Positions 9,193 through 18,645 of a stretch of 64,000 bases of DNA are shown piece after piece (the first letter of the stretch is position 1; each line of letters opens with the position of its first letter). Below the pieces are notes generated by a model that saw only the letters and a list, made by a program, of their open reading frames with translations, was not told the DNA's origin and did not search any database. The DNA is taken from contig JBBDIM010000063.1 in the NCBI GenBank assembly GCA_040880405.1, positions 1 to 64,000 on the forward strand, in the 5' to 3' direction. The position numbers were made by a program, and so were the translations under genes. The DNA comes from JBBDIM01 sp040880405 (GTDB taxonomy: Bacteria; Planctomycetota; Planctomycetia; Pirellulales; Pirellulaceae).

Positions 9193-11682
9193 TTAATCGG
9201 CCGGGGTCGCTACGGGGACGGATCGCGTCATCCGCCAGCAGCGGTGGATTCGCTTGTTCCGAAAATCCTCCGGGACGGTCTTTTGCGATATCTCTCGAAC
9301 CGCAAACTGTGGCAGATTCTCTACATCGAACTTGAATCGGCGGAAATTCGTTGAGAAGTAGACGACGCCATCGCTCGAAAGGGTCGATTCGATCGCGGTC
9401 AACAATTCGATATGGTCCCGCTGCACGTCCCAGACTTCCTCGGTCCGCTTGCTGTTGGAAAATGTGGGGACGTCGACCACCACCAGATCGAATAAATCGC
9501 CGCGCCGTTGGTTTCGTACGAACTCCAACGCGTCGCTCCGCACAAACTGATGGCGAGGGCCGCTCAAGTGATTAAGCTCAAAGTTTCGCTCGGCCCAGTC
9601 GAGGTAGGTGGAGGATAAATCGACCGAAACGGTCGACTCGGCCCCACCCGCCGCGGCGTACACGCTAAACGCCGCAGTGTAGCAAAACAGGTTCAACACG
9701 CGCTTACCGGCGGCCTCTTCCCGGACACGCTGGCGAGTCAGGCGGTGATCGAGAAACAGCCCGGTATCGACATAATCGGACAAATTTACCTCGAAATGCA
9801 GCCCACCCTCCTCGGCGGTGATCGTCTTACGGTGATCCCCCACCTTTTCGTGTTGGGTGCTGCCCCTTTGCCGTGTGCGATGCTTGACGAAGACGTTCCC
9901 CTTGGGGATCTCCAACGTCCGCCGCGCCGACTCGCACATATGCTCTAGCCAATCGGCGTACTGGGCGGCTGTGCGCGTGTGGGGGCGATCGTAGTCGGCG
10001 ATATGGAGGTAGTCGTGGTAGCGATCGATCACCAACGGAATCTCAGGGATATCCCGATCGTAGAGCCGATAACAATGGATTCCCTTTTTGGGCCACCGCC
10101 GCAGATGTCGCGATAACTTAGTCAGCCGCCGACTGAGCAGTTCCCCATGCTCCAAGGCCTTTGAGTCGAGGCCACCAAACGCGGGTGTCAAATCGCGTTT
10201 CGGACGCGGCGGAGAGGGGATAATTTGTTCCGCGACGGCCGGATCTTCCTGGTCAGCATCCACCGGTGGTCCCGCCTCGGGCGGCTGGGCAGCTTCTGGT
10301 TCTTGCTGCACCGCGGCTCGCTCGGCGGTTTCGCCTTTTATCGGAATATTCGGCGGCGAAGGTTCGGCGTTATCCGTTTCCGCGACTTCCCATGAAGCAG
10401 TAGCCTGAATGGGAGGCGTGGTCGCCGCGCTGGTCGTTCCGACGTCAGGCGACGCGAAAGCGGGTGCATCCTCTTTCGGGGCGTCTGTAATTGATTCCGA
10501 ATCTGTGGGCGGAGGAGCCGCCACCTCTTCGGAATCGGACAAGCGATTGCGGCGCGGCGGACGTGGTCCGTGGAACTGAAAGTATTGACACTCGATTCGC
10601 CCGTTGTAGAGCTTGCGTCGCCGATCCGCCTGCTGCCCCACCAACTGCTCGAAGTCGGAAAAGGCGGTCAGCACGTAGTGCGACCAAGTCGGCAAGCGCC
10701 GCAGGACTTCCGGAAAACAGCGGTACAACTCGCGGAGTTCGGCCTGCTCGCCGATTCGCTCACCGTAAGGTGGATTGGTAATCACACAGCCATAGTGCCG
10801 ACTACTGGTCAGCTCCCGAAAATCCTTTTCCTGGAAGTGAATTTCATCAGCAATCCCCGCTTCTTCCGCGGCGTACCGGGCTAGTTTTAAAACGCGGAAA
10901 TCGGTGTCGTAGCCGATGATTGTCTCCGGCAGCTTCTCGAGTTGCTGCGATTCTGCTTCTCGCCGGGCATCTTCCCAGACATGCGGTGGAATCTGGTCCC
11001 ACTGCTGGGCCGCGAACTCACGCCGGAGGCCCGGGGCGATATTCCGGCCAATCATCACCGCCTCGATTAAGATCGTGCCGGTCCCACAGAACGGGTCGAT
11101 CAGCGGCCTGTCTCGATTCCAGTAGCTGAGCTGGACCATGGCAGCGGCCAAGGTCTCTTTGAGCGGTGCGGTCCCCACGATCTTGCGATAGCCCCGTTTG
11201 TGCAGGCTCGGGCCCGAGGTGTCGATGGTGAGGGTCGCCTCATCGTTGAGCAGCGCGACCTCAACCGTATAGCGACCACCGGTCTCCGGCAGTTCCTCGA
11301 CACCATGAGCCTTAAGCAGGCTCTCCACGATCGCCTTTTTGACAGCCCGCTGTACGGCCGGCACACTGGTAAGCTGGGACTTGAGCGACTTTCCGTTGAC
11401 CGGGAAGGCTCCGGTGGGGTCGATCCACTGATCCCAGGGAAGCGACTTAGTCGTCTCAAACAGGGCGTCGAAATCTGCGGCGGGAAATCGCCCCACCTGA
11501 ATCAACACCCGATCGGCGGTCCGGAGCCATAAGTTGGCCCGGACGATGTCCTCGTATCCCCCTTGGAAGAGAATTCGCCCGGGGGCGATCACTTGGGTTT
11601 CGTACCCCAATTGCTGGAGCTCTCGCGCGGTGATTGCCTCGATGCCGAAGGCGGAAGTGGCTAGTAAATCAAATTTCGACAA
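9193..11682 (-). CDS. rlmKL: Fused 23S rRNA methyltransferase RlmKL
   Basis: An 829-residue cytoplasmic enzyme with two methyltransferase modules. The N-terminal part has a THUMP domain and an RlmL-type guanine-N2 methyltransferase with the NPPYGER catalytic motif (about residues 300-310). The C-terminal part is RlmK-like, with LFLDHRLTRQRVRE and an SAM site near NLFCYTAAFSVYAA. E. coli RlmKL is near 700 residues. The extra length here is a Pro/Ala/Glu-rich linker at about residues 375-500 that separates the modules. The start is a TTG at 11682: an in-frame stop lies a few codons upstream and no ATG precedes the conserved MSKFDLLATSAFG-like start. Confidence 0.93.
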   Translation of the reverse strand: MSKFDLLATSAFGIEAITARELQQLGYETQVIAPGRILFQGGYEDIVRANLWLRTADRVLIQVGRFPAADFDALFETTKSLPWDQWIDPTGAFPVNGKSLKSQLTSVPAVQRAVKKAIVESLLKAHGVEELPETGGRYTVEVALLNDEATLTIDTSGPSLHKRGYRKIVGTAPLKETLAAAMVQLSYWNRDRPLIDPFCGTGTILIEAVMIGRNIAPGLRREFAAQQWDQIPPHVWEDARREAESQQLEKLPETIIGYDTDFRVLKLARYAAEEAGIADEIHFQEKDFRELTSSRHYGCVITNPPYGERIGEQAELRELYRCFPEVLRRLPTWSHYVLTAFSDFEQLVGQQADRRRKLYNGRIECQYFQFHGPRPPRRNRLSDSEEVAAPPPTDSESITDAPKEDAPAFASPDVGTTSAATTPPIQATASWEVAETDNAEPSPPNIPIKGETAERAAVQQEPEAAQPPEAGPPVDADQEDPAVAEQIIPSPPRPKRDLTPAFGGLDSKALEHGELLSRRLTKLSRHLRRWPKKGIHCYRLYDRDIPEIPLVIDRYHDYLHIADYDRPHTRTAAQYADWLEHMCESARRTLEIPKGNVFVKHRTRQRGSTQHEKVGDHRKTITAEEGGLHFEVNLSDYVDTGLFLDHRLTRQRVREEAAGKRVLNLFCYTAAFSVYAAAGGAESTVSVDLSSTYLDWAERNFELNHLSGPRHQFVRSDALEFVRNQRRGDLFDLVVVDVPTFSNSKRTEEVWDVQRDHIELLTAIESTLSSDGVVYFSTNFRRFKFDVENLPQFAVREISQKTVPEDFRNKRIHRCWRMTRSVPVATPAD

Positions 11683-11849
11683 GGAATTTTCAATTCGTTA
11701 GGTGGTACAGCGATCGCGAAATGCCCAACCGCTCCCGAGAGAACCAGATGAAACCCGTGTATGTTACGCCACTGGGGCAGGCCTGCTCAATCCCTTACAT
11801 TAGACACTATCGCGCTGCCCATTATTCCCCTCCACAAGGAATTCGCACG

Positions 11850-12902
11850 ATGATCGACCTACGTAGCGATACTGTCACCCAGCCCTGTTCCGCGATGCGC
11901 GAGGCGATCGCCAATGCCGAAGTGGGAGACGCCGTGATCGATATCGACCCCACCACCGAGCGACTGGAACGACTGACCGCGCAGATCCTCGGCAAAGAGG
12001 CCGCGATTTTTATGCCCTCGGGGAGCATGACCAACCAGATCGCCATCCGCATCCACTGCCAACCGGGGGACGAATTCCTGTGCGAAGAGGGTTGCCATGT
12101 GTACAACTACGAGCAGGCCGCCTTTGCCCAGCTCAGCGGGGTGGTGGCGCGGACGATTCCCGGCGATTATGGGATTCTGCGGCCAGAACAGTTTGAGGGG
12201 AAGATTCGGCCGAGCAACGATCACTCGGTTCGAACCAAGCTGGTTTGCTTGGAAAACACACACAACCGGGGGGCAGGGCGGATTCAGCCTTACGAACACG
12301 TTCGTCAGATTTGCGAGTGGGCTCACGCGCACGATGTGTTGACCCACCTGGACGGTGCCCGACTGTTCAATGCGGTGGTCGCGACCGGGATCTCGGCGGC
12401 CGATTGGTGCCAACACTTCGATTCGGTCAGTGTCTGCTTTAGTAAGGGACTGGGCGCTCCGGTGGGCTCGGCCTTGGCCGGCTCGGAGGAGTTTATTCGT
12501 TTGGCAAAGCGAAATCGGAAGCTGTTTGGCGGAGGAATGCGGCAATCGGGGATCATCGCGGCCGGTGCCCTTTACGCCTTGGAAAACAATATCCCAAGTC
12601 TCACAAACGACCATGCCGCCGCCCGAATCTTGGCCTTGGCAATTCGCAAAATTGAAGGCCTAAAGCTGTGCCCGGATGCGGTGGACACTAACATTGTAAT
12701 CTTCGAAGTTGATCCAACTCTGGGCACAGCGCAACAGCTTCAAGCCGAACTAGCGGAGCAGGGGGTTGCTGTCCTCGCGTTTTCCGAACGACAGGTCCGG
12801 GCGGTAACCCACCGCGATGTCACACCGCAGCAGGTTCAAGAGGCGGCGGACATCCTCAAAAGAGTGGTTTCCCGCAACGAACTTTCTGAGGCGACCGCAT
12901 AG
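11850..12902 (+). CDS. ltaE: L-threonine aldolase (low specificity)
   Basis: A 350-residue PLP enzyme that cleaves L-threonine or allo-threonine to glycine and acetaldehyde. It starts MIDLRSDTVTQPC, the family hallmark. The PLP lysine is in SVCFSKGLGAPVGS and the cofactor aspartate in HLDGARLFNA. AGGA about 8 bases before the ATG at 11850 supports this start; the frame is open 72 codons upstream without conserved sequence. It is divergent from rlmKL. It gives a second route to glycine besides the serine and glycine cleavage genes elsewhere in the window. Confidence 0.94.
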   Translation: MIDLRSDTVTQPCSAMREAIANAEVGDAVIDIDPTTERLERLTAQILGKEAAIFMPSGSMTNQIAIRIHCQPGDEFLCEEGCHVYNYEQAAFAQLSGVVARTIPGDYGILRPEQFEGKIRPSNDHSVRTKLVCLENTHNRGAGRIQPYEHVRQICEWAHAHDVLTHLDGARLFNAVVATGISAADWCQHFDSVSVCFSKGLGAPVGSALAGSEEFIRLAKRNRKLFGGGMRQSGIIAAGALYALENNIPSLTNDHAAARILALAIRKIEGLKLCPDAVDTNIVIFEVDPTLGTAQQLQAELAEQGVAVLAFSERQVRAVTHRDVTPQQVQEAADILKRVVSRNELSEATA

Positions 12903-13130
12903 AATAACAAAGCCGTAGAACCGCTACGTTTGAACGGTTCTGTCGGGGAAATCGTGCCAGACGCAATATTTTCCTCCGATGCTTTGCGGAAAACTGCATC
13001 AAGAAGGTACACTAATTAGTTGCGGCGTAGGGATTTATCGCCGCTTGGGGGCGTCCGTCTCGTCTTACTCATCGAGGCCTTCGCCTCTTTTCAGGCCTGA
13101 ACACAACCAGCTCGTAGGGGATCTTCCCGT

Positions 13131-16100
13131 ATGCCGGTCGCCAGCTCAACCGACTTCTGGAAACTTGTATTGGACGCCAAGTTGCTGCCCAAAGAGGTTT
13201 GCAAGGGGCTAAACGACCAATTCAAGCAACTACCGGGTGGCAAGTCCGATGCCAAATCGCTGGCCCAATTCCTCGTCAAATCGAAGCAGCTCACGCCGTA
13301 TCAGGCCAAAGCCGTTTTGGCGGGCAAGGCCAACTCGCTCGTGATCGGCGGCTATACGGTTCTCGATATCCGGCAAGAGGGCGTGCCCCAACCTTGCTTG
13401 AGCGCGATCCACACCGAGACCGCGCATCCCGTTTGGCTGCACAAGATTCCCAAGGCGATCTCCCGCTCAGAGGCTCACCTGGGGATTGTGCAGCGGATGT
13501 GTCAGATGCGCTGCACCACGCCGCACCCCCATTTGATTCGCTGCTTTGAGTTGCTGGAACAACAAGGCCGGCATTTTTTGGTCACCGAGCAACTGGGGGG
13601 CAACCTGCTTCAGGAAAGCCGACCCGAGGGTGGTGCTCCCATTCCGCCACCCGATAGCTCGCGTCTGATCCGACAATTGACGTTGGCCGTTGACCACCTT
13701 CATCGACAAGGGATGGTTGTCCGCGACATTACGCGAGAGCACCTCTGGCTCGAAGAGACCGGCAACCTCAAGCTCATGCATCTGCCGCTGAGTCCCCTAG
13801 AGCCGATCGCCTGGAAAACGTCGGAGCCCTCCGCGGCGCTACAATCGCTCGCGAGTATTGCGGCCCCTGAGCTGGCGACGGAAGGTGCGATCCCCTCAAC
13901 GCACTCCGACTTATACGCAATTGGTTGTCACTACTTCGATCTGCTAACAGGGGACATGCCCTTCACCGGAGACATTCCGGCAAAGCTGGAAAGGCACGCC
14001 AAGGAGCCGGTCCCCCAGCCTCCCTATGTACCAGCGGCGGTGATGCAGATTTTAATTTATCTGCTCGCTAAGAATCCCAACGTTAGGTACCAATCAGCCG
14101 GAGACGTGGCGGAAGCGATCCGGTCATTCGTCGATCCGGCCCAAATGGCCCCGCCCGCGGCATCGGTTCCGCCCACCTTGGGGCCTTACTTGCAAGCGGT
14201 CTCGGGGATCGCGCCTCCAGCCGCCGCGGCGGTTCCCCCGCAGCCGCCACCCTTTCCCGGTGGTGAGGCCCCCGCGCCCCCATTTCCAGCGGCCCCGGCA
14301 CCGTTTCCCGAAGCGATGCCGCCCCAACCTCCCATGCCCCCGATACCAAGCGCCGGCCCTCCACCCTTTGCCGGAGCACCCGCTGCGGCACCCATGGCCA
14401 CGGTCCCACCTCCAGTCGCTATGCCGGTCGCCGGGACACCCATTGGCGTCCCAATGGCGCAGGCGGTTGCTCAGCCCTCCGATGGAGGAACGAGCCGGGC
14501 CAGCGCCATGTCCGAGAAAATCCGGAAACGAAAACTCCAGAAGAAGATCACTAACCTTGTGATTCTTGGCGTCTTGGCGGTTGGCGTGCTGGTCGGTGGA
14601 TTGATGGCTCCCAGTTTATTCCGCCAGGGGGACGAGGTGGTTCAAGTCGATCCGGTTCCTGTCGAGCAGGAGGAGGAAGTCCCAGACGAAACGGTCGAAC
14701 AAGCGCCGCCCAAAACCGAGGGCTCGCAATTGGTGGAAGACGATGGCAAGACGTTGTGGGCCGCTCCAAGTTCCGCGGGCGAACCGCTCGATCTAACCGG
14801 GCTTCCACCCGATACCAAACTGATCCTGCACGCCCGACCATCGCAGTGGACCCGGACTCCCCAAGGGGAACGGACATTAAGAGCCTTAGGGCCCGATTTT
14901 GCGGCGGTCCGGGCCGAGCTTGAAACGTCGCTCGCGGTCCCCTTCGATTCCATCGACGAACTTCTCATCGGCATCGGTCCTTCCACACCCGCATCCTTCC
15001 CTTGCGTAGTTGTGCGCGTCTCCGTCTCGACCGACTTCCCCAATCGCTGGGGCAACCCAGAGGCGGAGGGGCCGGAATCGTTACCGCTTTATTCCGTCAA
15101 TGGCTGGAAAGCGACCCCGCTTCCAGGCAGTCCGAACCAAGGCTTTATTGCGGGAAGTCCCACGGCGATGGATGCGATGGCGACTTCCGGTCTGGGGAAA
15201 CCCAATCTGTCCAGAGAGTTGGAACAACTAAGACGCAGCTCCGACGATTCCCGGCACCTAAGTATTCTGATCGATCCGCAGTACTTGCTCGGTTCTACCT
15301 CGCAGGCGCTACCAACCAGGCTCGTTTCCGCTGGACCCGCGATTCGCCAGTTCCTGGGAGATGGCCTCCGGGGCGGACTTTTTAGCGCCAACCTGGGCGA
15401 TTCCCTGTATATTGAAATGCGACTGGCCGGTTCACTGAATCAGAATCCAGAGACCCTAGCCCAAACCATGCGGGAAAGACTGCAAAGTGGTGCCCAGCGT
15501 CTGGAAGACGAAATCCCGAACCTCAACCCCACGAGTTATTGGCGACGCTTGGCGAATCGCTTTCCGATGATGGTTCGGTTTGCCTACCAGAACGCCCGCT
15601 CGGGATCGGAGAACAATTTGGCGGTGGTCAATGTGATCCTCCCCCCCAACGCCGCGCAAAACCTGGTGGCCGCCTCGGAACTAATGCTGGCGGCCCAAAG
15701 CGGGCCGACTGGGGGGGGGGCTCAAATGGCGGATTCTCCCCAGAAAAAGCCCGAAACAATCGCCGGGAAGCTACAATCGAAGATATCCATTCAGTTCCCC
15801 CAAAACTCGTTGGAGTTCGCCATTCGCGATTTAGGGGAGGAAGCGGACGTTTCCATGCAGATCATCGGCGGGGATCTGCAAATGGAGGGGATCACCAGAA
15901 ATCAGGAGATCAAGGATTTCGACCAGCAGGATAAACCCTTCGAGGAGGTTTTGGTGGCCCTTTTGATGAGGGCCAATCCGGTCACGACCGTGACCGCTCC
16001 GACCGAGGAAGACCAGAAATTGATCTATGTGATCGACCCGCTGGATGGTCCGGAGGACGAGAAAAAAGTGTTAATTACCACTCGAGTTGCTGCAAAGGCT

Positions 16101-16136
16101 AAGGGCTACACGATCCCCGCGGTCTTTACGCAGTAA
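13131..16136 (+). CDS. Membrane-anchored Ser/Thr pseudokinase-like protein
   Basis: A 1001-residue protein. Residues 5-70 form a helical N-terminal region like that of planctomycete kinases (LTPYQAKAVLAG). Residues about 70-330 have a kinase-like layout, but the glycine loop is missing, HRDLKPEN is reduced to VRDITREH, and DFG reads LMHLPL. Hence it is probably catalytically dead and may act as a scaffold (inference). A Pro/Ala-rich linker (about 340-450), one membrane segment (about 472-494) and a large outer part follow. The outer part ends with a small domain resembling an STN/secretin-like fold. A run of ten G bases lies at 15711-15720 inside the gene. The next gene also combines a membrane segment with an STN-like domain. 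Confidence 0.7.
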   Translation: MPVASSTDFWKLVLDAKLLPKEVCKGLNDQFKQLPGGKSDAKSLAQFLVKSKQLTPYQAKAVLAGKANSLVIGGYTVLDIRQEGVPQPCLSAIHTETAHPVWLHKIPKAISRSEAHLGIVQRMCQMRCTTPHPHLIRCFELLEQQGRHFLVTEQLGGNLLQESRPEGGAPIPPPDSSRLIRQLTLAVDHLHRQGMVVRDITREHLWLEETGNLKLMHLPLSPLEPIAWKTSEPSAALQSLASIAAPELATEGAIPSTHSDLYAIGCHYFDLLTGDMPFTGDIPAKLERHAKEPVPQPPYVPAAVMQILIYLLAKNPNVRYQSAGDVAEAIRSFVDPAQMAPPAASVPPTLGPYLQAVSGIAPPAAAAVPPQPPPFPGGEAPAPPFPAAPAPFPEAMPPQPPMPPIPSAGPPPFAGAPAAAPMATVPPPVAMPVAGTPIGVPMAQAVAQPSDGGTSRASAMSEKIRKRKLQKKITNLVILGVLAVGVLVGGLMAPSLFRQGDEVVQVDPVPVEQEEEVPDETVEQAPPKTEGSQLVEDDGKTLWAAPSSAGEPLDLTGLPPDTKLILHARPSQWTRTPQGERTLRALGPDFAAVRAELETSLAVPFDSIDELLIGIGPSTPASFPCVVVRVSVSTDFPNRWGNPEAEGPESLPLYSVNGWKATPLPGSPNQGFIAGSPTAMDAMATSGLGKPNLSRELEQLRRSSDDSRHLSILIDPQYLLGSTSQALPTRLVSAGPAIRQFLGDGLRGGLFSANLGDSLYIEMRLAGSLNQNPETLAQTMRERLQSGAQRLEDEIPNLNPTSYWRRLANRFPMMVRFAYQNARSGSENNLAVVNVILPPNAAQNLVAASELMLAAQSGPTGGGAQMADSPQKKPETIAGKLQSKISIQFPQNSLEFAIRDLGEEADVSMQIIGGDLQMEGITRNQEIKDFDQQDKPFEEVLVALLMRANPVTTVTAPTEEDQKLIYVIDPLDGPEDEKKVLITTRVAAKAKGYTIPAVFTQ

Positions 16137-16239
16137 TTACCCTGAGGGCTTCGCTTGTTCGTGAACTGATATAAGTGTCGAAAATCCAGTTTGGCGTCGC
16201 CGATCGACGGACCGAAGATTTATCGAAACGGGATCCAAC

Positions 16240-18630
16240 GTGAATTCATTCCGCATTCGCTGCACAACCTGCTCGACGAAACTAAAGGTCAAGGACGCCT
16301 CATTGGTGGGGCATATCTTGAGTTGCCCCAAGTGCGGCAGCATGGTTCAGGTGCCGGACCCCGCCGGTCCCGATCCGGACAATATGCTGGTTCGCGAAAC
16401 CTCGGATTCCACAACGCAGCGAGCCCCTTCCGCTTCAACCAAGCGTCCATCCGCACCACCCCCAATTAAGTTCAGCGAAAGTGGCAGCCTATTTGGTGAA
16501 GCCGCCGCGATGCTTTCCGAACCGGAAACTTCGCTGGAGGACTCCTCCCAGGCTGCTGGCGAATCCCAATCAAAACCCAAGGCGGATTCGCCCCCACCGG
16601 AATCTGCTACCAGCCCGGCTCCAAAGTTAAAGACGCCCTCCGAGAAGACGCCCGAGCCCTCTGCGGAGATTTCATCCAGCGAGCCAGCGGAAAGTGGCGA
16701 GTCGGTTCTTCCTTTACCGGAAAGCGATCAATCACCCGCCAAAAGCTCTCGGAAAGTCGCTGCCGCGGCGGTCACCGCCATGGTACCACCGGTTCCGGAA
16801 ACCGCGGCTGAAGGCTCCGCTAGTCCGCCTGAGCAATCGACACCGAGCCAGCCGATCGCCAATGAGCCCGCTCCGATCCAACCGCAGGCCTTCGCTGCGG
16901 AAGCGGGAATGGGTGTCTGGCGGATCGCGGCAATCTCCGGCGGTGTGGCCGCGGTGGCTTCGATCCTCGTGGTCGTGACCCTCCAGGCCTTCATGGCTGG
17001 TGGCTCCGGCCAGCAGGTTGCCCGGAATCAGGATCAGGTTCAACCGCCGTCGCAGCCAACAGTCGTGGAATCTCCCGACGTGCCCGCTCAGCCGAACCCA
17101 CCGAGCACGACTGAGGCGGATCCTCCCGGTGAGCCTAGTCGGAAAGTGCCTCCCCCGGAGTCCGATCCCGCCCCAGAGGAATCGACCGAAAACGAACCCG
17201 CTAAAAGCGAACCGATCCCGTCGGAAGAGCCTGAAGTCGAAAGCCAAACAGCGGAACAACCGGCCACCGGTCAGCAAGACAACCCCTTCCTGTTTGATTC
17301 GCCCGCTGAGCCAGCCGCCAACCAGACGGCAGAGGATCCGGCCACGGAACAGCCGGCCTCCGAGCCGCAAGCGGACGCCGACCAGGAAAGTTCCCCCTCG
17401 ATGAAATTCCGAGAGGATCCACTGTACGACGTCTTCGGCGAATCGTTTCCCGTCTTCGATAACGAAATGCTAGAAGCGACCGCTAGTCTGCCTGACTTGG
17501 AACCGGAGGCACCACTTGATGCGGCTGGCGACCAGGATCAAACCACCAAGATGCTTCCGCCCATTGATGTGGAGAGCCGCCTCGCGGACCCTGTCGCGGC
17601 GATCAACTTCGAGCGAATTCCGCTGATCAACTTTGTGCGATTCGTCTCGCGAATGACCAACATGCCGATTTCCGTCAGCCCGGAGGCCCTCGATCAGGCG
17701 GACATTTCAACGAGCACTCCTGTTACGGTCAAGCTAAAGGGAACTTCCGTCGAAAAAATGCTGGCCTCCGCTCTAATTCCACACGGCTTGGCAGTCCGAA
17801 CCACGACGCGGGGTGTCCGAGTGGACATCCCGCAAACACTCAACGGTCAGCCACGGACGACCCGATTGGCTTGCGACGATCTGGTTAGCAATGATAAGGA
17901 ATTGGCCGACTTGGCCTATTTGCTGGTTAACCTGGTCGAGCCCGGTTCCTGGAAAGTCGCGGGGGGCGAAGGGCAGTATCGCCTGGAAGAGAAGACGATC
18001 ATCGTCAGCCAGCATGAGTCCGCTCTGTTTTCCTCGATCCTGTTTTTAGAAAGGCTACGTGTTGCGCGCGGCTTAACTCCCCGCAGTAGCTATGCCAAAC
18101 GCCTTTTCACGCTCGACACCCGCCACCAACAGCTTGCTCCTAAATTAAAACAAAACATCGCCGCTCAGTTTGTGGTTCCGACCCCCATCGATCAACTCGT
18201 GGAGCACCTTGAGCGGCAGGCGAGCGTTTCCATCCTGTGCGACTGGGAATCGTTGGCCACCGATGGGGTCTCCCCAGAATCGCTGGCCTCCCTCTCCGCC
18301 CTGCAGGTGCCGCTAGAGAAAGCCCTGGATGACCTGTGTGCCGAGATCAATGTCCGTTGGAGACCGACCAGTGGCGGAGCGATTCAATTGATGGGTAGCC
18401 AGGATTACGCCCAACTGCCGTTCCTGGAGTTCTATCCGGCCGACAAGTTCGCCCAGAACCGCCCTGCGGCGGCCGCGCTCATCAAGCGAGCCGAAACCAA
18501 ACTCGAAGACCTTCCTCGACATAAAGCGGGTCGTATTCTGTACGATCCCAAGTCGGGCCACTTCCTGGCCCGACTCACCGCGGGCGATCATCAGCGGCTG
18601 GTGAAGTTCCTGCAAAGCCAGATGCCTTAG
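16240..18630 (+). CDS. Zinc-finger membrane protein with STN-like outer domain
   Basis: A 796-residue protein starting at a GTG. Residues 7-40 show two CxxC pairs (CTTCSTKL and CPKCGSM), an MJ0042-like zinc ribbon. Then come a Pro/Ser/Glu-rich cytoplasmic linker, one membrane helix at about 227-250, and a second long acidic Pro-rich linker (about 255-440). The C-terminal part (about 447-540) reads like the short N-terminal domain of secretins and TonB receptors (PVAAINFERIPLINFVRF and VTVKLKGTSVEKML). A later segment resembles a second copy. It follows the pseudokinase by 103 bases in the same direction. Its role is unknown; a linked envelope function is inference. Confidence 0.65.
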   Translation: MNSFRIRCTTCSTKLKVKDASLVGHILSCPKCGSMVQVPDPAGPDPDNMLVRETSDSTTQRAPSASTKRPSAPPPIKFSESGSLFGEAAAMLSEPETSLEDSSQAAGESQSKPKADSPPPESATSPAPKLKTPSEKTPEPSAEISSSEPAESGESVLPLPESDQSPAKSSRKVAAAAVTAMVPPVPETAAEGSASPPEQSTPSQPIANEPAPIQPQAFAAEAGMGVWRIAAISGGVAAVASILVVVTLQAFMAGGSGQQVARNQDQVQPPSQPTVVESPDVPAQPNPPSTTEADPPGEPSRKVPPPESDPAPEESTENEPAKSEPIPSEEPEVESQTAEQPATGQQDNPFLFDSPAEPAANQTAEDPATEQPASEPQADADQESSPSMKFREDPLYDVFGESFPVFDNEMLEATASLPDLEPEAPLDAAGDQDQTTKMLPPIDVESRLADPVAAINFERIPLINFVRFVSRMTNMPISVSPEALDQADISTSTPVTVKLKGTSVEKMLASALIPHGLAVRTTTRGVRVDIPQTLNGQPRTTRLACDDLVSNDKELADLAYLLVNLVEPGSWKVAGGEGQYRLEEKTIIVSQHESALFSSILFLERLRVARGLTPRSSYAKRLFTLDTRHQQLAPKLKQNIAAQFVVPTPIDQLVEHLERQASVSILCDWESLATDGVSPESLASLSALQVPLEKALDDLCAEINVRWRPTSGGAIQLMGSQDYAQLPFLEFYPADKFAQNRPAAAALIKRAETKLEDLPRHKAGRILYDPKSGHFLARLTAGDHQRLVKFLQSQMP

Positions 18631-18645
18631 CTTACGCCGAACACC

